Assembly: GCF_000150955.2 (NCBI RefSeq)
Contig: NC_011697.1
Coordinates: 121,876 to 167,262 of the forward strand
DNA length: 45,387 nucleotides
Source: Phaeodactylum tricornutum CCAP 1055/1
Lineage: Eukaryota; Bacillariophyta; Bacillariophyceae; Surirellales; Neidiaceae
Direction of reading: 5' to 3'
Shown here in pieces: positions 30,008-39,861 of this stretch. A program made the position numbers and the translations under genes. The notes below the pieces were generated by a model. The model was not told where the DNA came from, made no database searches, and saw only the letters and a list, made by a program, of their open reading frames with translations. The stretch's first letter is position 1. Each line of letters begins with the position of its first letter.

Positions 30008-30375
30008 TAACTGTGCTCAAAGATTCCTATATAGGCCTGTCATAGACTGCATGATTCTATCCAAATATGAGTAGGTCACGTTGTAACGGGATACATTGAA
30101 TTCGAAACGTGAAAAGGCTTCCCCATGATACTGTTTCTCTCGAGTGAGTTTCGCTAGACTTTCAATTGACTGTGAACGTGAAGCGCTGTTAAAAATTAGT
30201 CTTTCAATCGCATGCCTTGTCAAAGCTGCCAAATCTGCTCCAGCAAATGGATCCTTCGAGCATCGATCTTGGCGCTGCGTAGCATGAAAAGAGAAATCGA
30301 ATGAACAAACCTGCTTTGCTAACAGTTGTCATAATCTGTGAATATTCGCTCTACATGACAAACAGTCAGTGAATT
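30008..30375. other. Gap between two same-strand unknown genes
   Basis: 368 bp, AT-rich, with one TGACTGTGA nonamer at 30167-30175. An in-frame stop (30370-30372) just before the ATG at 30376 argues that the next gene starts there rather than continuing the previous frame. No RNA gene seen. Confidence 0.45.
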
Positions 30376-31593
30376 ATGCGGCCTTTTCTTTGTTGGCTTT
30401 TCTCAATGGCATCAGCACGGCGTACAATCCGGTCACAAGACGGTAGTCATGCATTGAAGGGGACAGTCTGTCTTGAAAGCTACATCGCAGAAGTGGTAGA
30501 CTGCTTAGATCCCAACTATACAATGACTGTCAACGAAAAGCACCGCAAAAGTATGTTTCGCTGCTTGCTGGATATAGGTAAACCAGAACTCGACCAACAT
30601 TTGCGCGACACGGCAGCTCGAGTGAAATTTGAGAGGAGTAAACATTTCATAGACTGCTGTCTGCTGGATCTAAAACCGCCATCGGATCGCGCACCAAATT
30701 ACGAAACTGGATTACTATCGCTCTCTACACATCAGGCAACGCCTTCTAAATTTTTCTCCTATCTCGCGGGGGGCAGGCGCTATAAAGGAAAATTTGAGCG
30801 CCTCCTGGACGAAGTCGAACCATCGTTGATATCAACATATCACAGCGTGGTGGCAGAGCCCGGCGAGTTGGAACTCTTGAAATTGTACGCTCAAGAGTCT
30901 GACGTAAAGCCAGAGATCAAGACGAAACTCTTCCAGTGCCTGGAAAACCCTCTCGGGAGAGCCCCGTCCCAGCCTGCTGACGGTGGTCGATCTTTGGGTA
31001 TAAAGGGAGAAATCGATTTAGATTCCTTTTTAAAGCAGCGTGTCTTCGATGGGAAACGCCAGATTAGACTAAACGTTCTTGTGAAGCCATCTGGACGTTC
31101 TTTGAAGACGCCTCACAATTGCCTTCTTGAAGTATCGCCTGGTATAATTAAAGACGGACTTACAAGCGAGTTTGATGCAATCGTTCTGCACCTGACCGCT
31201 GACTGTGCCCAGATCTTGGAAGTATGGGAGGCAAAGGCCTGTCTTCATGCAACAACTATTGAGGATATTTTAGCAAAAAAGGTTCCGTCACTGAACCTGA
31301 TACTATCTGATCCGCAAACAAAGCTGATTATCGACGGCAAGAAGTTTCCAATTACGGGAAGCTTTCCTATCGTCGGTATTTTTTCTACAAGCATTCTGAA
31401 TCCAGAGGCCGCCGCACGAAGAATACAATATGTCCTATGCGAGAATCGACTGGAGACAGACAAGCGAGCTGTAGATGAAGCGTTGGTATCCGGCCTGGTT
31501 CACTCCTTCGACGGCGCTCTTAGAATGAACGAGATTCTCGCATTGGTAAAGAAAAACCGACCAATAGTTGTTGTTTCCTCGCTATTTCACTAA
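30376..31593 (+). CDS. Unknown protein with PD-(D/E)XK nuclease-like motif
   Basis: 405 residues. It begins with a short hydrophobic, then basic leader (MRPFLCWLFSMASARRTIRS), compatible with organelle or secretory targeting. The central helical part carries no named domain. At residues 264-287 the sequence has SEFDAIV, then ILEVWEAKACL, giving Asp267 and Glu285-x-Lys287. That spacing, with beta strands around it, is typical of the PD-(D/E)XK phosphodiesterase core. The following helix (TTIEDILAKK) would supply the next core element. Plant and algal proteins with an EVWEAK-type motif exist, to my knowledge uncharacterised. If active it would cleave nucleic acid with a metal ion; the target is unknown. 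It converges on the GNAT-like gene with an 88-bp gap. Confidence 0.6.
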   Translation: MRPFLCWLFSMASARRTIRSQDGSHALKGTVCLESYIAEVVDCLDPNYTMTVNEKHRKSMFRCLLDIGKPELDQHLRDTAARVKFERSKHFIDCCLLDLKPPSDRAPNYETGLLSLSTHQATPSKFFSYLAGGRRYKGKFERLLDEVEPSLISTYHSVVAEPGELELLKLYAQESDVKPEIKTKLFQCLENPLGRAPSQPADGGRSLGIKGEIDLDSFLKQRVFDGKRQIRLNVLVKPSGRSLKTPHNCLLEVSPGIIKDGLTSEFDAIVLHLTADCAQILEVWEAKACLHATTIEDILAKKVPSLNLILSDPQTKLIIDGKKFPITGSFPIVGIFSTSILNPEAAARRIQYVLCENRLETDKRAVDEALVSGLVHSFDGALRMNEILALVKKNRPIVVVSSLFH

Positions 31594-31681
31594 TATTAAT
31601 TGCTTTGTAATGAGTGCCACAATTTACAAATTCACGAACGTGCGAAAATGTTCTTTAATATAGTCCTGGCTGTACACATTT

Positions 31682-32770
31682 TCAGTGAAAGAATCTGGCT
31701 TCCTGTCGTAACTGCTTCTCGTAAAGAGCCGCCATATTCGTTCCGTCCTGCTTTCTCCCTCCTTCGTAAAAGAAAGGCCCATCATAGTTAGCAACCGATG
31801 TCCAGTCATCAACAGAAAGAAAGCCGTATCGCTCTTTCAGTTCACTGAAGGCGTCGGACCCGCTGGGCCCTAGATCCACTACAGTGACACCTTCGGTCTC
31901 AATGGCCCGACGCACTAGCTCGTACACAGAGTGAAACCAAACGTACTGTTGCGCCGCTTCATCAGTCGCGTAAAACCACTGCCCTCTCACTGTGGACCCT
32001 TTCCGGACTTCATGGGCAATGGCTATTACTTTGTTGTTTACATCTCGATACTCACGAATGTCGCCCGCCATGCGTGTACTTCCCATATAGCGTGAGATTG
32101 CTTCTTCAAGAGCGTTAAAAAAGCCATTTACGTCGTATGCCATCAATCGAACTTCATGGGATACAACACAACGAAAATGAGCCAAAGACGAGTGCGGGGC
32201 CGGTTCTCCCCCAACAATAGGCCTGGTCGTGACGGTAAAGTTTTGCGCCAGAGCTTTCTTTATGGTCCGCTTACAGCCTCGAGGTAAGGTTTGAACCCAA
32301 TCCTCTACTCGTGTCAAATTGCCGACTTTCAATAGCGCATGAGGCCGCGTTTTGAACTGCCCCGTCCACTGCGCGGCTCCCATCGCACCGAGGGAAGCGA
32401 TCTCACGCTCATCCGTCGTAAATGCCTCCCCACACGGCTCTTCTTCATTGGGTAGTAATGCGCGCGCTTCCCGCACCATCTTCGCCGCGAGCTGGCCCGA
32501 CACCGAATCGCCCAAATCTCCAAAAATAGAAGCAATTGCCAGCATAAGATTGTTGTACTCACGTTCGCCTGCGAAAGCTCGTGATACCCACGCAAACAAC
32601 GCAGTAACCTTTTCGTCGTCCAGAGTCGCATCGATCGTTACTGTCTGTTGCGCGAACAATGGAGCACGTAAAGACGAGGCAGGTCGTAGTCTTCCATCAT
32701 TGCCCAAAACAATAGGACTGAAGGCCCTGGCAACGACGAAGATACTCACGAGAGCAAGAAAACGGTTCAT
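31682..32770 (-). CDS. GNAT/FemAB-like acyltransferase-fold protein, probably plastid-targeted
   Basis: 362 residues. The N-terminus (MNRFLALVSIFVVARAFSP) is a signal peptide ending in ARAF-SP, close to the ASAFAP motif whose Phe at +1 directs diatom preproteins through the four plastid membranes. A transit-like Ser/Arg/Pro-rich stretch follows. The mature part has an acyl-CoA N-acyltransferase-like pattern: HEVRLMAYDVNGFFNAL, strands near AIAHEVRKGSTVRGQWFYA, a helix YVWFHSVYELVRRAI, and VVDLGPSGSDAFSELKERYG with a YGF-type end (~306-328). Similar unannotated chloroplast proteins occur in plants and algae. The substrate is not predictable. A palindromic TGACGTCA lies 227 bp upstream of the start. 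Targeting is well supported; the fold call is moderate. Confidence 0.62.
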   Translation of the reverse strand: MNRFLALVSIFVVARAFSPIVLGNDGRLRPASSLRAPLFAQQTVTIDATLDDEKVTALFAWVSRAFAGEREYNNLMLAIASIFGDLGDSVSGQLAAKMVREARALLPNEEEPCGEAFTTDEREIASLGAMGAAQWTGQFKTRPHALLKVGNLTRVEDWVQTLPRGCKRTIKKALAQNFTVTTRPIVGGEPAPHSSLAHFRCVVSHEVRLMAYDVNGFFNALEEAISRYMGSTRMAGDIREYRDVNNKVIAIAHEVRKGSTVRGQWFYATDEAAQQYVWFHSVYELVRRAIETEGVTVVDLGPSGSDAFSELKERYGFLSVDDWTSVANYDGPFFYEGGRKQDGTNMAALYEKQLRQEARFFH

Positions 32771-33836
32771 TCTCCAATGCCACCAAATGTACTTCTTTCA
32801 TAAGATGGTTCCCTTGTCTCTTGATTTCTCTTTAGAGGCGATGTATACAAAAGTGTGTGTTACAGCAGCTATTGCATGGAATGAGTGTTTGTCGTTACCC
32901 TCATGGAATCGGCAATCGAGAAGGATTCTCTGTCAAAGAAGAAAGAAAGGCTACTAGGCTATCCAGGCGCCTCTCTAGGTTGTCAGGACAAGAAGGTGAC
33001 GTCATCAAACACTAGCTTCCTTCGGCCACACGCTATGCCAAGATATTCAGTTCCGACTTCAACGTTTTAGCTACCAAGTACAGCTAGGATGATCATCCCT
33101 CGTTCCCTATTTTGCTCCTTTTTCTGTCTAATATCACGCATCGTACAAGCTAGTTGGAGGAGATGAAAGGTGTACTCTCTGCAACGAGTAATACTATACA
33201 TGAGCATGATTTGGGCGATAAAAAGAGCGCCACAATACCCGAGCGGCAAAGTATTGAGATGGTAAAGTAACTCCCTGGTCGTTTTTCGACAAACGGAAGC
33301 CCTCTTTTGATTTTGAACTATACTTTGGCAGATAGTATTTGTTATGATCTCTCTGTTGCTAGTAAAAATAGAGACCGCACTCACTGTCCGTCGCCTTTAT
33401 TGAACAAGCCATCATCAGCGATCGTCAACCTTCATACAAAGGTTAAACGATAATATTATAAGCGATGCAACTGAAGGAAGACTCTTTTCAAGAATCCTTC
33501 TCCTTACCTTCGATCATGCTGGCGACAGCCTCCCAACTCACAAGCAATGAAGGCCCGAAGGGATCGATTTCGAGTATGACAAGGCACTGTGGCGGTTGCT
33601 CTGTCGTTCGGAACGTCACGGAAAAGTATTTACCTGGAACAGCACCGCGGAACATGCGCCGCCTTACCTCTGTGTGCAACCATTCGCACGATAGTGGCAT
33701 TTTAACTAAAGAAATGCCTAAACTCCGTTCGTAAAATTGGCCGTCATTCTTGTGTAAATTCGAGATTTGGAGGCATTGCCTTGCACAGCGTGCCTTTACA
33801 GCGCAAAGTGGGATCATCTGTCCACGATCTGACTCT
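32771..33836. other. Intergenic region upstream of the GNAT-like gene
   Basis: About 1.07 kb between the plastid-targeted gene and the end of the GT31 gene. The left part should be the GNAT-like promoter, with the TGACGTCA element at 32997. The right part (33488-33836) carries a minus-strand open frame listed separately. The stretch 33067-33400 shows nothing recognisable. Confidence 0.5.
32997..33004. promoter_or_regulatory. Palindromic CRE/ATF-type element TGACGTCA
   Basis: A perfect 8-bp palindrome 227 bp upstream of the ATG at 32770. In Phaeodactylum, TGACGT and ACGTCA are the known CO2/cAMP-responsive elements bound by a bZIP factor in carbonic anhydrase promoters; this site contains both, overlapped. 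Its position upstream of a probable plastid protein makes CO2- or light-linked control plausible, but that is inferred. Confidence 0.45.
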
Positions 33837-33928
33837 TTAGCCGCTGTAGGGGCGGAGCCTCTTCTTCGCCAGTTCCTGCTCCCTTTGCAGTAAACTCTGC
33901 AGATAAAAGAAGTTCCGTTTCTTCTCAC
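33488..33928 (-). CDS. Doubtful small ORF overlapping the 3' end of the GT31 gene
   Basis: 146 codons, overlapping the last ~90 bp of the GT31 gene in another frame. The C-terminal part reads like ordinary protein (GQFYERSLGISLVKMPLSCE; LVILEIDPFGPSLLVSWEAV), and GAG|GTAAGG and CAG|GTAAAT look like splice donors. It may be an exon of an unrecognised spliced gene, a remnant, or chance. No family recognised. Confidence 0.22.
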   Translation of the reverse strand: MRRNGTSFICRVYCKGSRNWRRRGSAPTAAKESDRGQMIPLCAVKARCARQCLQISNLHKNDGQFYERSLGISLVKMPLSCEWLHTEVRRRMFRGAVPGKYFSVTFRTTEQPPQCLVILEIDPFGPSLLVSWEAVASMIEGKEKDS

Positions 33929-35159
33929 TCATTTCAGTGTCGCTCCATTCATCCGCAGTCGCGAAACAAGCTCGGATTTGATCCGGAGTGAGGTAGTGAC
34001 CGACAACAAGCCATTCTTTTTCGTGACACAGACCATGATTCTGAAAGTAGGGAGACCGAATCCACGTCACTTGTAGGTTTGACTCGTCCAACCAGATACC
34101 CATTGAGCTGTCTTCCCCTTGATAGTTGATAAGATCCTTCGCGTGGCGGCCAACATAATCGGCAACCGGTCGAGAAACTACGTGCCCAGTGCTTCCCTTG
34201 GGCCAAAAGGGATAAAACGCAGGTTTGTAGAGGGGATCCGTCCACTTTCCCGCACGTGCGACGGGGCTGTGCTCGACAATCTCGCCAAAGACCATGGGAA
34301 CATTAGGGTTGAAATTCCGTAAGAGCGTCTTATCGAGAGTTGATATCCGAGCTATCGAATCATCATCGACTTTAACGAACCACTGGGCTTGGGGCAGTCG
34401 CTCAATCAGCCATCCGTACGAGTATTTCAGTTTGTGAACTAGACTGTAATACGAGTCGGGATGGATTGTATCCAACAAGTCTTGGTGTTCCGCCTGCTCT
34501 CTTGTCACTCGTTCTTGTACGGTATTGTTTTCTCCGAGTGGAGGTCCACCGACGACAAAATATACCGGGTGCCCACGCCCCCAGGTTTCTCGAATGGTAG
34601 CCCTCAATTCAAAATTGGTCCGGGACGATAAGCATAGGACAATAGTAGTCTCGTTTAGAAATAGTACTGGGTCAGTCAGCGATTCGTTTGTACGCTGTAC
34701 TGGTTGTTGATAATCAAAGTCGAATCTGGGCGCCCCAGCCTCCCTAACCGCGCGGCTTGTGATCGCATGTTTAGCATTCTGGGGTAGCTGTTGCCTACGT
34801 GTAGCTGTTTCTGCCCGCTCTTCGCGACGTTGGCGTATGAGTTCGTGGAGATCGTTGTTCGCTCGACTGTCCGGCCCCGCATTCTGCGGACGGAACCAAT
34901 TCCAGCTACTGGTGCTCTGGGAGCTGCTTTGATTGAAGGAGACGGACTCACCAATCCCAGACGACAGCAACGAGTGCACCGGTTGATTGTGTTCGATGGG
35001 TAGTTGATAAATGTTCATGCTCTGATTGAGACCGTCCATGGTCCACAACAAGGAATACACGAGAAGCAGTAAACCGACGGAAATGCAAACACAATTGGTG
35101 GTACATCTCCGTAGCGGTGGTCTCCGCTGTCTCGTTCGAGGATTGCTCAAGCCGTTCAT
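33837..35159 (-). CDS. GT31-family beta-1,3-glycosyltransferase (type II membrane protein)
   Basis: 440 residues from the ATG at 35159; the frame is open to 35330, but this start places the usual short basic cytosolic tail (RTRQRRPPLRRC) directly before the anchor helix (VCISVGLLLLVYSLLWTM ~23-40). A Ser/Gln/Arg-rich lumenal stem follows. The catalytic domain has the GT31 order: VLCLSSRTNFELRATIRETW (~174-193), WFVKVDDDSI with the metal-binding Asp triad (~265-267), FWPKGSTGHVVSRPVADYVG and the YQGEDSSMGIWL motif (~346-357). GT31 enzymes add Gal or GlcNAc in beta-1,3 linkage to glycans in the Golgi; the donor and acceptor cannot be read here. With the sulfotransferase and p24 gene nearby, three secretory-pathway genes fall within 10 kb, probably by chance. 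Confidence 0.85.
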   Translation of the reverse strand: MNGLSNPRTRQRRPPLRRCTTNCVCISVGLLLLVYSLLWTMDGLNQSMNIYQLPIEHNQPVHSLLSSGIGESVSFNQSSSQSTSSWNWFRPQNAGPDSRANNDLHELIRQRREERAETATRRQQLPQNAKHAITSRAVREAGAPRFDFDYQQPVQRTNESLTDPVLFLNETTIVLCLSSRTNFELRATIRETWGRGHPVYFVVGGPPLGENNTVQERVTREQAEHQDLLDTIHPDSYYSLVHKLKYSYGWLIERLPQAQWFVKVDDDSIARISTLDKTLLRNFNPNVPMVFGEIVEHSPVARAGKWTDPLYKPAFYPFWPKGSTGHVVSRPVADYVGRHAKDLINYQGEDSSMGIWLDESNLQVTWIRSPYFQNHGLCHEKEWLVVGHYLTPDQIRACFATADEWSDTEMSEKKRNFFYLQSLLQREQELAKKRLRPYSG

Positions 35160-35936
35160 AATAGCGTTCGAGGGCACACGACTTTGAAGGAACAAACGCC
35201 TAACAAAATTAACCGTAACAAACATTAGCTCGGCGCTCGCCGGTGTTCGCCGCCATTCTTCCCCCCCCTTCGTCGCTTTTGGTGTGCTGCAGAGATATAC
35301 CCCCAAAAACCTCGGAGCAGAATTCACCACGTCGAACAGCGTCTGACGGCCGTTGGAATGTCCTCCTGGTTTTCTGTTTCAAGACGTATTTCCGCAAGTC
35401 AACGTTGGCACAATATTTTACAACAAACGCCTATTTGAAACGGATTACACATATACTCCGCTCTTCTCTTGGTTTATCCCAATGGATTTGTTTTTAGAAA
35501 ATTCGCTAGAGGGAATCGGAATAAGTGGAAATTTTTTTTACAGGGACATAACGTGTTCGGTTTAAGTAGCGTCAATTGGCGCCAGTATATTCTTCACTTT
35601 CAGTATTTAAACTATTTAAACTAAACGCCGTGAATTCGACTGAGATGCCAACCGTTGTCGGTCAAATTACCCGATAGCAGTTTCTCACCGCCTGTGAACA
35701 ACTGTGGAAACGGCAATGGCTCCAGATCTTCCACAAGGTAGGGTGCAGAAGGCTTCTAAGCCCGAAAGTTAATCCAATCAGCTCCGTATGTGAATTGCAT
35801 TATTGTCAATGTTTGAAAACGAAGTAACGATCAATAACTTTCAGTACGGTATGCGATCGATCCCCCACAGTCAGCCAATATAGAGGTAGCAAAATGACTT
35901 GCAGTGTGTTATTTCTTTTTTTGGCTAAAAAGTTCG

Positions 35937-36002
35937 TTAGATTGAAGCGATCAACTCCGTCTATATTCGTTTGATTGAAGCGATGAACTCCGTCTATATA
36001 CC
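35937..36002. repeat. Two-copy tandem repeat, 33-bp period
   Basis: Units 35937-35969 and 35970-36002 share the core ATTGAAGCGATSAACTCCGT and the following CTATAT, with one mismatch across 27 bp. It is a recent local duplication in non-coding DNA. Confidence 0.85.
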
Positions 36003-36199
36003 ATTTTATGAATTTAGCCATACATAAGTAAAGTCCTTCGATTTGTCTATTTTTTATTCTCACTTTCAAAATTGTCTAATTGGTACTTCAATTGCCTCAT
36101 AATACTGCGAAGCAGATTGCGACTGTCAAATCCTGGCTCGCAACACAAAGAGTATGGCGAACGCATTTTTTAATTCCAGCCGTTTGTTCCCCTTGGCGA

Positions 36200-36217
36200 C
36201 CCCCCCCCCCCCCCCCC
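36200..36217. repeat. Homopolymer of 18 C
   Basis: Eighteen consecutive C residues about 270 bp upstream of the sulfotransferase start codon. It is likely length-polymorphic, able to form G4/i-motif structures, and prone to sequencing error. Confidence 0.9.
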
Positions 36218-36485
36218 TGACTGTGAGTAAGGATTCTCATGTTAGTAGGAAAGCGGTTACGAAAATGAATTATGTGCGGGTACGAAATTGCGATTCATTA
36301 ATTTGCCCCAGCAGCGGAGATAGAGACTTACAATGAACACAAATGGTATATAATGCGTTGGTCACGAGTCGACAAAGAACTCACCTAATGCTTCCCTTGC
36401 TGTCACAGCTTTTTCCAGTGTTTTGACTTACAGCAACATTAGTGCGCTATTTTGCACAGCGTTTTGTGTACGACAGTAGTATAGA

Positions 36486-37922
36486 ATGTCCAAATCTTCG
36501 TTTCTCGCTTGGGACTATGTAACGACTTCGCCTGGTGCTTTTTCTTCCACGACATTGCTGAAGGAAACCGACGACCATACAACCAAGAATTACGGACATG
36601 GCAGGCGTCGCTCCGTTGCGCGCATTGTTTTGGGTTCCGTCTTTGGACTCGCTCTTGTATCCGCATACTTTGGCATCTACGCCAATGGTGCAATTCTGAA
36701 GCTGAAGTCTGGACCTTCGGTTTTCGAGTCGAAGGAAGCACTACAGCCTTCCTCGTTGACGAACCAGTCTATCGCCGCTGTTGAAGGCAGATCGGATCTT
36801 GATGACGAAGTTCTATTGAAACAGCGTTTTTATGCGAGTGTTGTGGCAGAGCATCGCAAGGCCGCCGTAGAACGGGCAGCAAGAGGCCCGTTCAAAGTTA
36901 CGGAGACGCGTAGAAAGCCTCATCCAGGACTGTCTCCAATGGCACCCCAGTTTCAGCCGGATCCAGCATGGAGACAAAGCAAGTTTCCAGATATCAACAT
37001 AGTGGGGTTGGCCAAGGGCGGAACGTCGCAGCTGTACAAGATTCTCGTTTCGCACCCCGAGACGATACCGTTCCGAAAAGGGTTAAAGGAAGAGTGTCTA
37101 ATTGGTTTAGAAATATTGGAGGATTGGAACGGCTTTGTGCCGGGAAGGCAACCGACGTCAAAACAACTCATCCTTCAAAAAAGTCTCTTTAATGCATTCC
37201 AGAGAGTATCAAATAATAGTGGAACCTCTCCATTCAAACAAAGCGTCAACGGTTGCCTCATGGAACACAAATGGTCGGTTGTGCACCAGTATATACAGCC
37301 GCCGCAAGAAAAAAAATACATCATCGCATTAAGGGATCCAGCTGAATGGCTGTGGGCAGGCTACAACTTTTGGACTAATTCGCAAGTCGACGCTTTCACT
37401 TCAGCAAAAAACTGGGGATGGACAAATCCTGCCAGAAATTATCGATCGCCCGAAATGTTCCACGAGCTTGTTGCCTCGAGCTACGCGACGAACTTGTACA
37501 ATCAGAGTATGAAGCTGTTAGAAGATTCATTTCTGGCATCCCCTTGGAAATATGACGGCATGGTAGGACTAGAGAACATTCTATTCATTCGCAATGAAGA
37601 CATGTTACCTGGAGTAGTCGAGCAAAAGGGAGGTGTTCTGGATCGAATTTCCGAGTTCACTGGTCTGGATAGGGATGGTTTTGACCCAAACATTTTTGGG
37701 AGCATCGTTAACTGCAATGACATGAAGGGCGGTGTTTCCGGAGGTTGCGGAGCAACAAAAAGCAGTGCCTACGAAATTACCGGGGGTCGTTCCATGCTTC
37801 CGGAAACTCGTACATTGATCTACCTGCGTTTTCACGAAGAGTGCAAATTATGGTCCGAGAGATACAATGCCGTCTACACGGATTGCCTGAATGTGCTGGA
37901 GTCGACGAAGCAGGAAACTTAA
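36486..37922 (+). CDS. Membrane-anchored sulfotransferase-like protein (intact copy)
   Basis: 478 residues. A basic cytosolic tail (GHGRRRSVAR) precedes an anchor helix (IVLGSVFGLALVSAYFGIYA ~47-66), giving a type II Golgi topology. A charged stem follows. The PAPS 5'-phosphosulfate loop is NIVGLAKGGTSQLYKIL (~171-187), with the family's Lys-Gly-Thr-Ser pattern. The 3'-phosphate region is IIALRDPAEWLWAGYNFW (~279-296). It keeps Arg-Asp-Pro, but the usual later Arg and Ser of the RxxxxxxS pattern are Trp and Ala/Gly, so binding may be altered. Cys residues in the C-terminal part (NCNDMKGGVSGGCG; EECKLW) may form disulfides. The likely role is transfer of sulfate from PAPS to carbohydrate or another lumenal acceptor; diatoms make abundant sulfated polysaccharides. 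A damaged second copy lies 2.3 kb downstream. Confidence 0.75.
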   Translation: MSKSSFLAWDYVTTSPGAFSSTTLLKETDDHTTKNYGHGRRRSVARIVLGSVFGLALVSAYFGIYANGAILKLKSGPSVFESKEALQPSSLTNQSIAAVEGRSDLDDEVLLKQRFYASVVAEHRKAAVERAARGPFKVTETRRKPHPGLSPMAPQFQPDPAWRQSKFPDINIVGLAKGGTSQLYKILVSHPETIPFRKGLKEECLIGLEILEDWNGFVPGRQPTSKQLILQKSLFNAFQRVSNNSGTSPFKQSVNGCLMEHKWSVVHQYIQPPQEKKYIIALRDPAEWLWAGYNFWTNSQVDAFTSAKNWGWTNPARNYRSPEMFHELVASSYATNLYNQSMKLLEDSFLASPWKYDGMVGLENILFIRNEDMLPGVVEQKGGVLDRISEFTGLDRDGFDPNIFGSIVNCNDMKGGVSGGCGATKSSAYEITGGRSMLPETRTLIYLRFHEECKLWSERYNAVYTDCLNVLESTKQET

Positions 37923-38080
37923 TTTGACGGTACGCGAGTGTAGTATTTCCTGTACTTCTACAATTATATCCATAGTCAATGTCAGTCATGTTTCGATCGC
38001 TCATTTCTCCTGCGGCAATGTAAATGTTTTGAAATTCGGTTAGTTTTCCTCAATACATGCACGCGGAATATCTATGACAG
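36620..38080 (+). repeat. Duplicated segment, copy A (sulfotransferase gene body and 3' flank)
   Basis: Sequence from about the anchor-helix codons (GCGCAT at ~36620) through the stop codon and ~150 bp of 3' flank recurs at about 40265-41560. Homology ends upstream before the cytosolic tail, so copy B lacks this exon start and its promoter. Both 3' flanks share TTTGACGGTACGCGAGTGTA and GGCAATGTAAATGTTTT. Confidence 0.85.
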
Positions 38081-39861
38081 TGGGCGTCAACGTAAACGGA
38101 AGAAAGAAATTCTTTACTACACTATCTAATATGCACTGAAATCCAGTACGCCTGTCAAAAACCATGAACATTGAAATTTTAGAGGGTTTGGCATAAGCTG
38201 TACGTTGGTCTGTTAAAAGAATTCAATACTACCGATCTATTCGTGGCCTATGGTACTTTGCATAGAAATGGCCAGAGGTGTGACCCACAAAGGTAGCTAT
38301 GTCAATGTGGTCTACATAAACATGTAAGCATTTGGACTCTTTCTTCCTTGGGCAGTAAGAAAGCCGAAGAGCCAAAATCTTCCTATATTGAGATACCTCA
38401 TGGTGACACCAAGGACTTCCTCGGAGAAATAAGCAATCCAAATCGATGTGAAATTGATAATCATGGGGACGATGCATCAGATTCTAGTCATAGACAGATT
38501 TGCTGAATCTCCTCTCGTTGTGAAAGTGAGTTCATTTCCTGTTCGTTTCTCACATTTCACTGTCAGAAAGACATGCTTCATGCTGAAAGGTTCTTTCGCG
38601 AGCATATTCATTGTATCGGCCCTAAGAGAATACTTACGGCTTCAAGGAAACCTAAAAGGGAATTTCTGTCACGGCCTGTCGGACTTCATGGCATACTAAT
38701 AGCAATCACAATTAGTCTGTCATGTATAAACGCCAATCACGTTGCCGACTCTAAAACCTGAGAACAGTCACTACTATTATGGTATTGCATTACCCACCTA
38801 TCAATAGTTCCAGGGGCGTGCCTCATTATGTCTCAGTTTATCCACAACAATTAGAAGAGATTGTGAAATGAATGCAACGGAGCCTTCTTAAATTTCAACA
38901 CTATGTGGGGTTATTAAAGAAGCAGAAGGTTGATCATCTACAATACTAGAGCAGAGGAATGATCTGAAGACAATAATGATCTGACAAATTGAAATAGTAC
39001 TATGTTAGATTGCTTCATTCTACGGTATATATTTGAAGAAAACAATAGTCTAGCAAGATGTCAAGTGAGGGGGAGCCCATGGTATTGAGTACAACATAAT
39101 CTTGACAAAAAGCAGCAGCAAATCCTTTGTCAGCCGGCACAGCTGTGGAGCAGCGTTTGTGGGTAGTAGTTTGCTGTGCCCAGGATGACCCATTCCGTCC
39201 AGGGCACAGGAACCGAACGAAAACGGTGCAACGGCAAATGTGGTAGACCCCAGTTTGGTCGCTATTTGCAACAACAGCCACTGTCACAGTTTTGTAACAC
39301 CAACATGGTCTGAGACTTCTCCGTTACCCTTGCCACGTACGACGAAGTCAATGCCGTCGTCGTTTCGGTCATCTTCTGGCGAACATAGTGGCGGTTCCAA
39401 CGTCAACCGCTTGGAAAGAGCGATTCAGAAATCCAAAATGAGGCGACAGGTGGCCCCGAGAATGCACGGAGAGTTGTTTGCTAAAGAGATTCGACCACTG
39501 TTGATAGCGACAGGACCAGAATCAGTCTTAAAGTCGTACGAGCGGAGCTCAGCGTTTGTTGCAATCCTGTTTTCTTGACCGAATGAGGTGGCATACGTGT
39601 TTTGGAGGTTGCACGGACCATCTTGGTAACGGTAAGATCGTGTTATTGATACGAGGTAGATTCGTACTCGACGCAACATTTGAAATTCTTTTTTATGAAC
39701 TATATGAGCTCAAAATGTGGCAAGGTCCGTATAGATTGTCGCTCATGGACAGCGAATGATGAATGCTAAGAGTGAAATCGATGACTGTGAACAGCGAGCA
39801 CAGAGTGCTACCGCTCTTTGCCATTCGAGGAGAGGTTGACTGGAAATGCTGCTCTAAAAGC

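Larger units (their letters stand above)
35160..36485. other. AT-rich intergenic region between GT31 and sulfotransferase genes
   Basis: 1.3 kb, divergent promoters. It contains a 33-bp tandem duplication (35937-36002), an 18-nt C homopolymer (36200-36217) and a TGACTGTGA nonamer directly after it (36218-36226). The ORF at 35806-36069 owes its repeated peptide to the 33-bp duplication and is not supported as a gene. Confidence 0.55.

Noticed and set aside
28919-31593. A single spliced gene covering both unknown ORFs
   Set aside because: An in-frame stop precedes the second ATG and no convincing GT-AG pair links the frames; kept as two genes.
35806-36069. Minus-strand ORF with a repeated IDGV-RFN peptide
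   Set aside because: The repetition is simply the 33-bp tandem DNA duplication read in one frame; there is no other coding signal.
39240-39578. Plus-strand 112-codon frame between the sulfotransferase copies
   Set aside because: The second half looks protein-like, but there is no good start, no recognised family and no conserved partner; at most a remnant.
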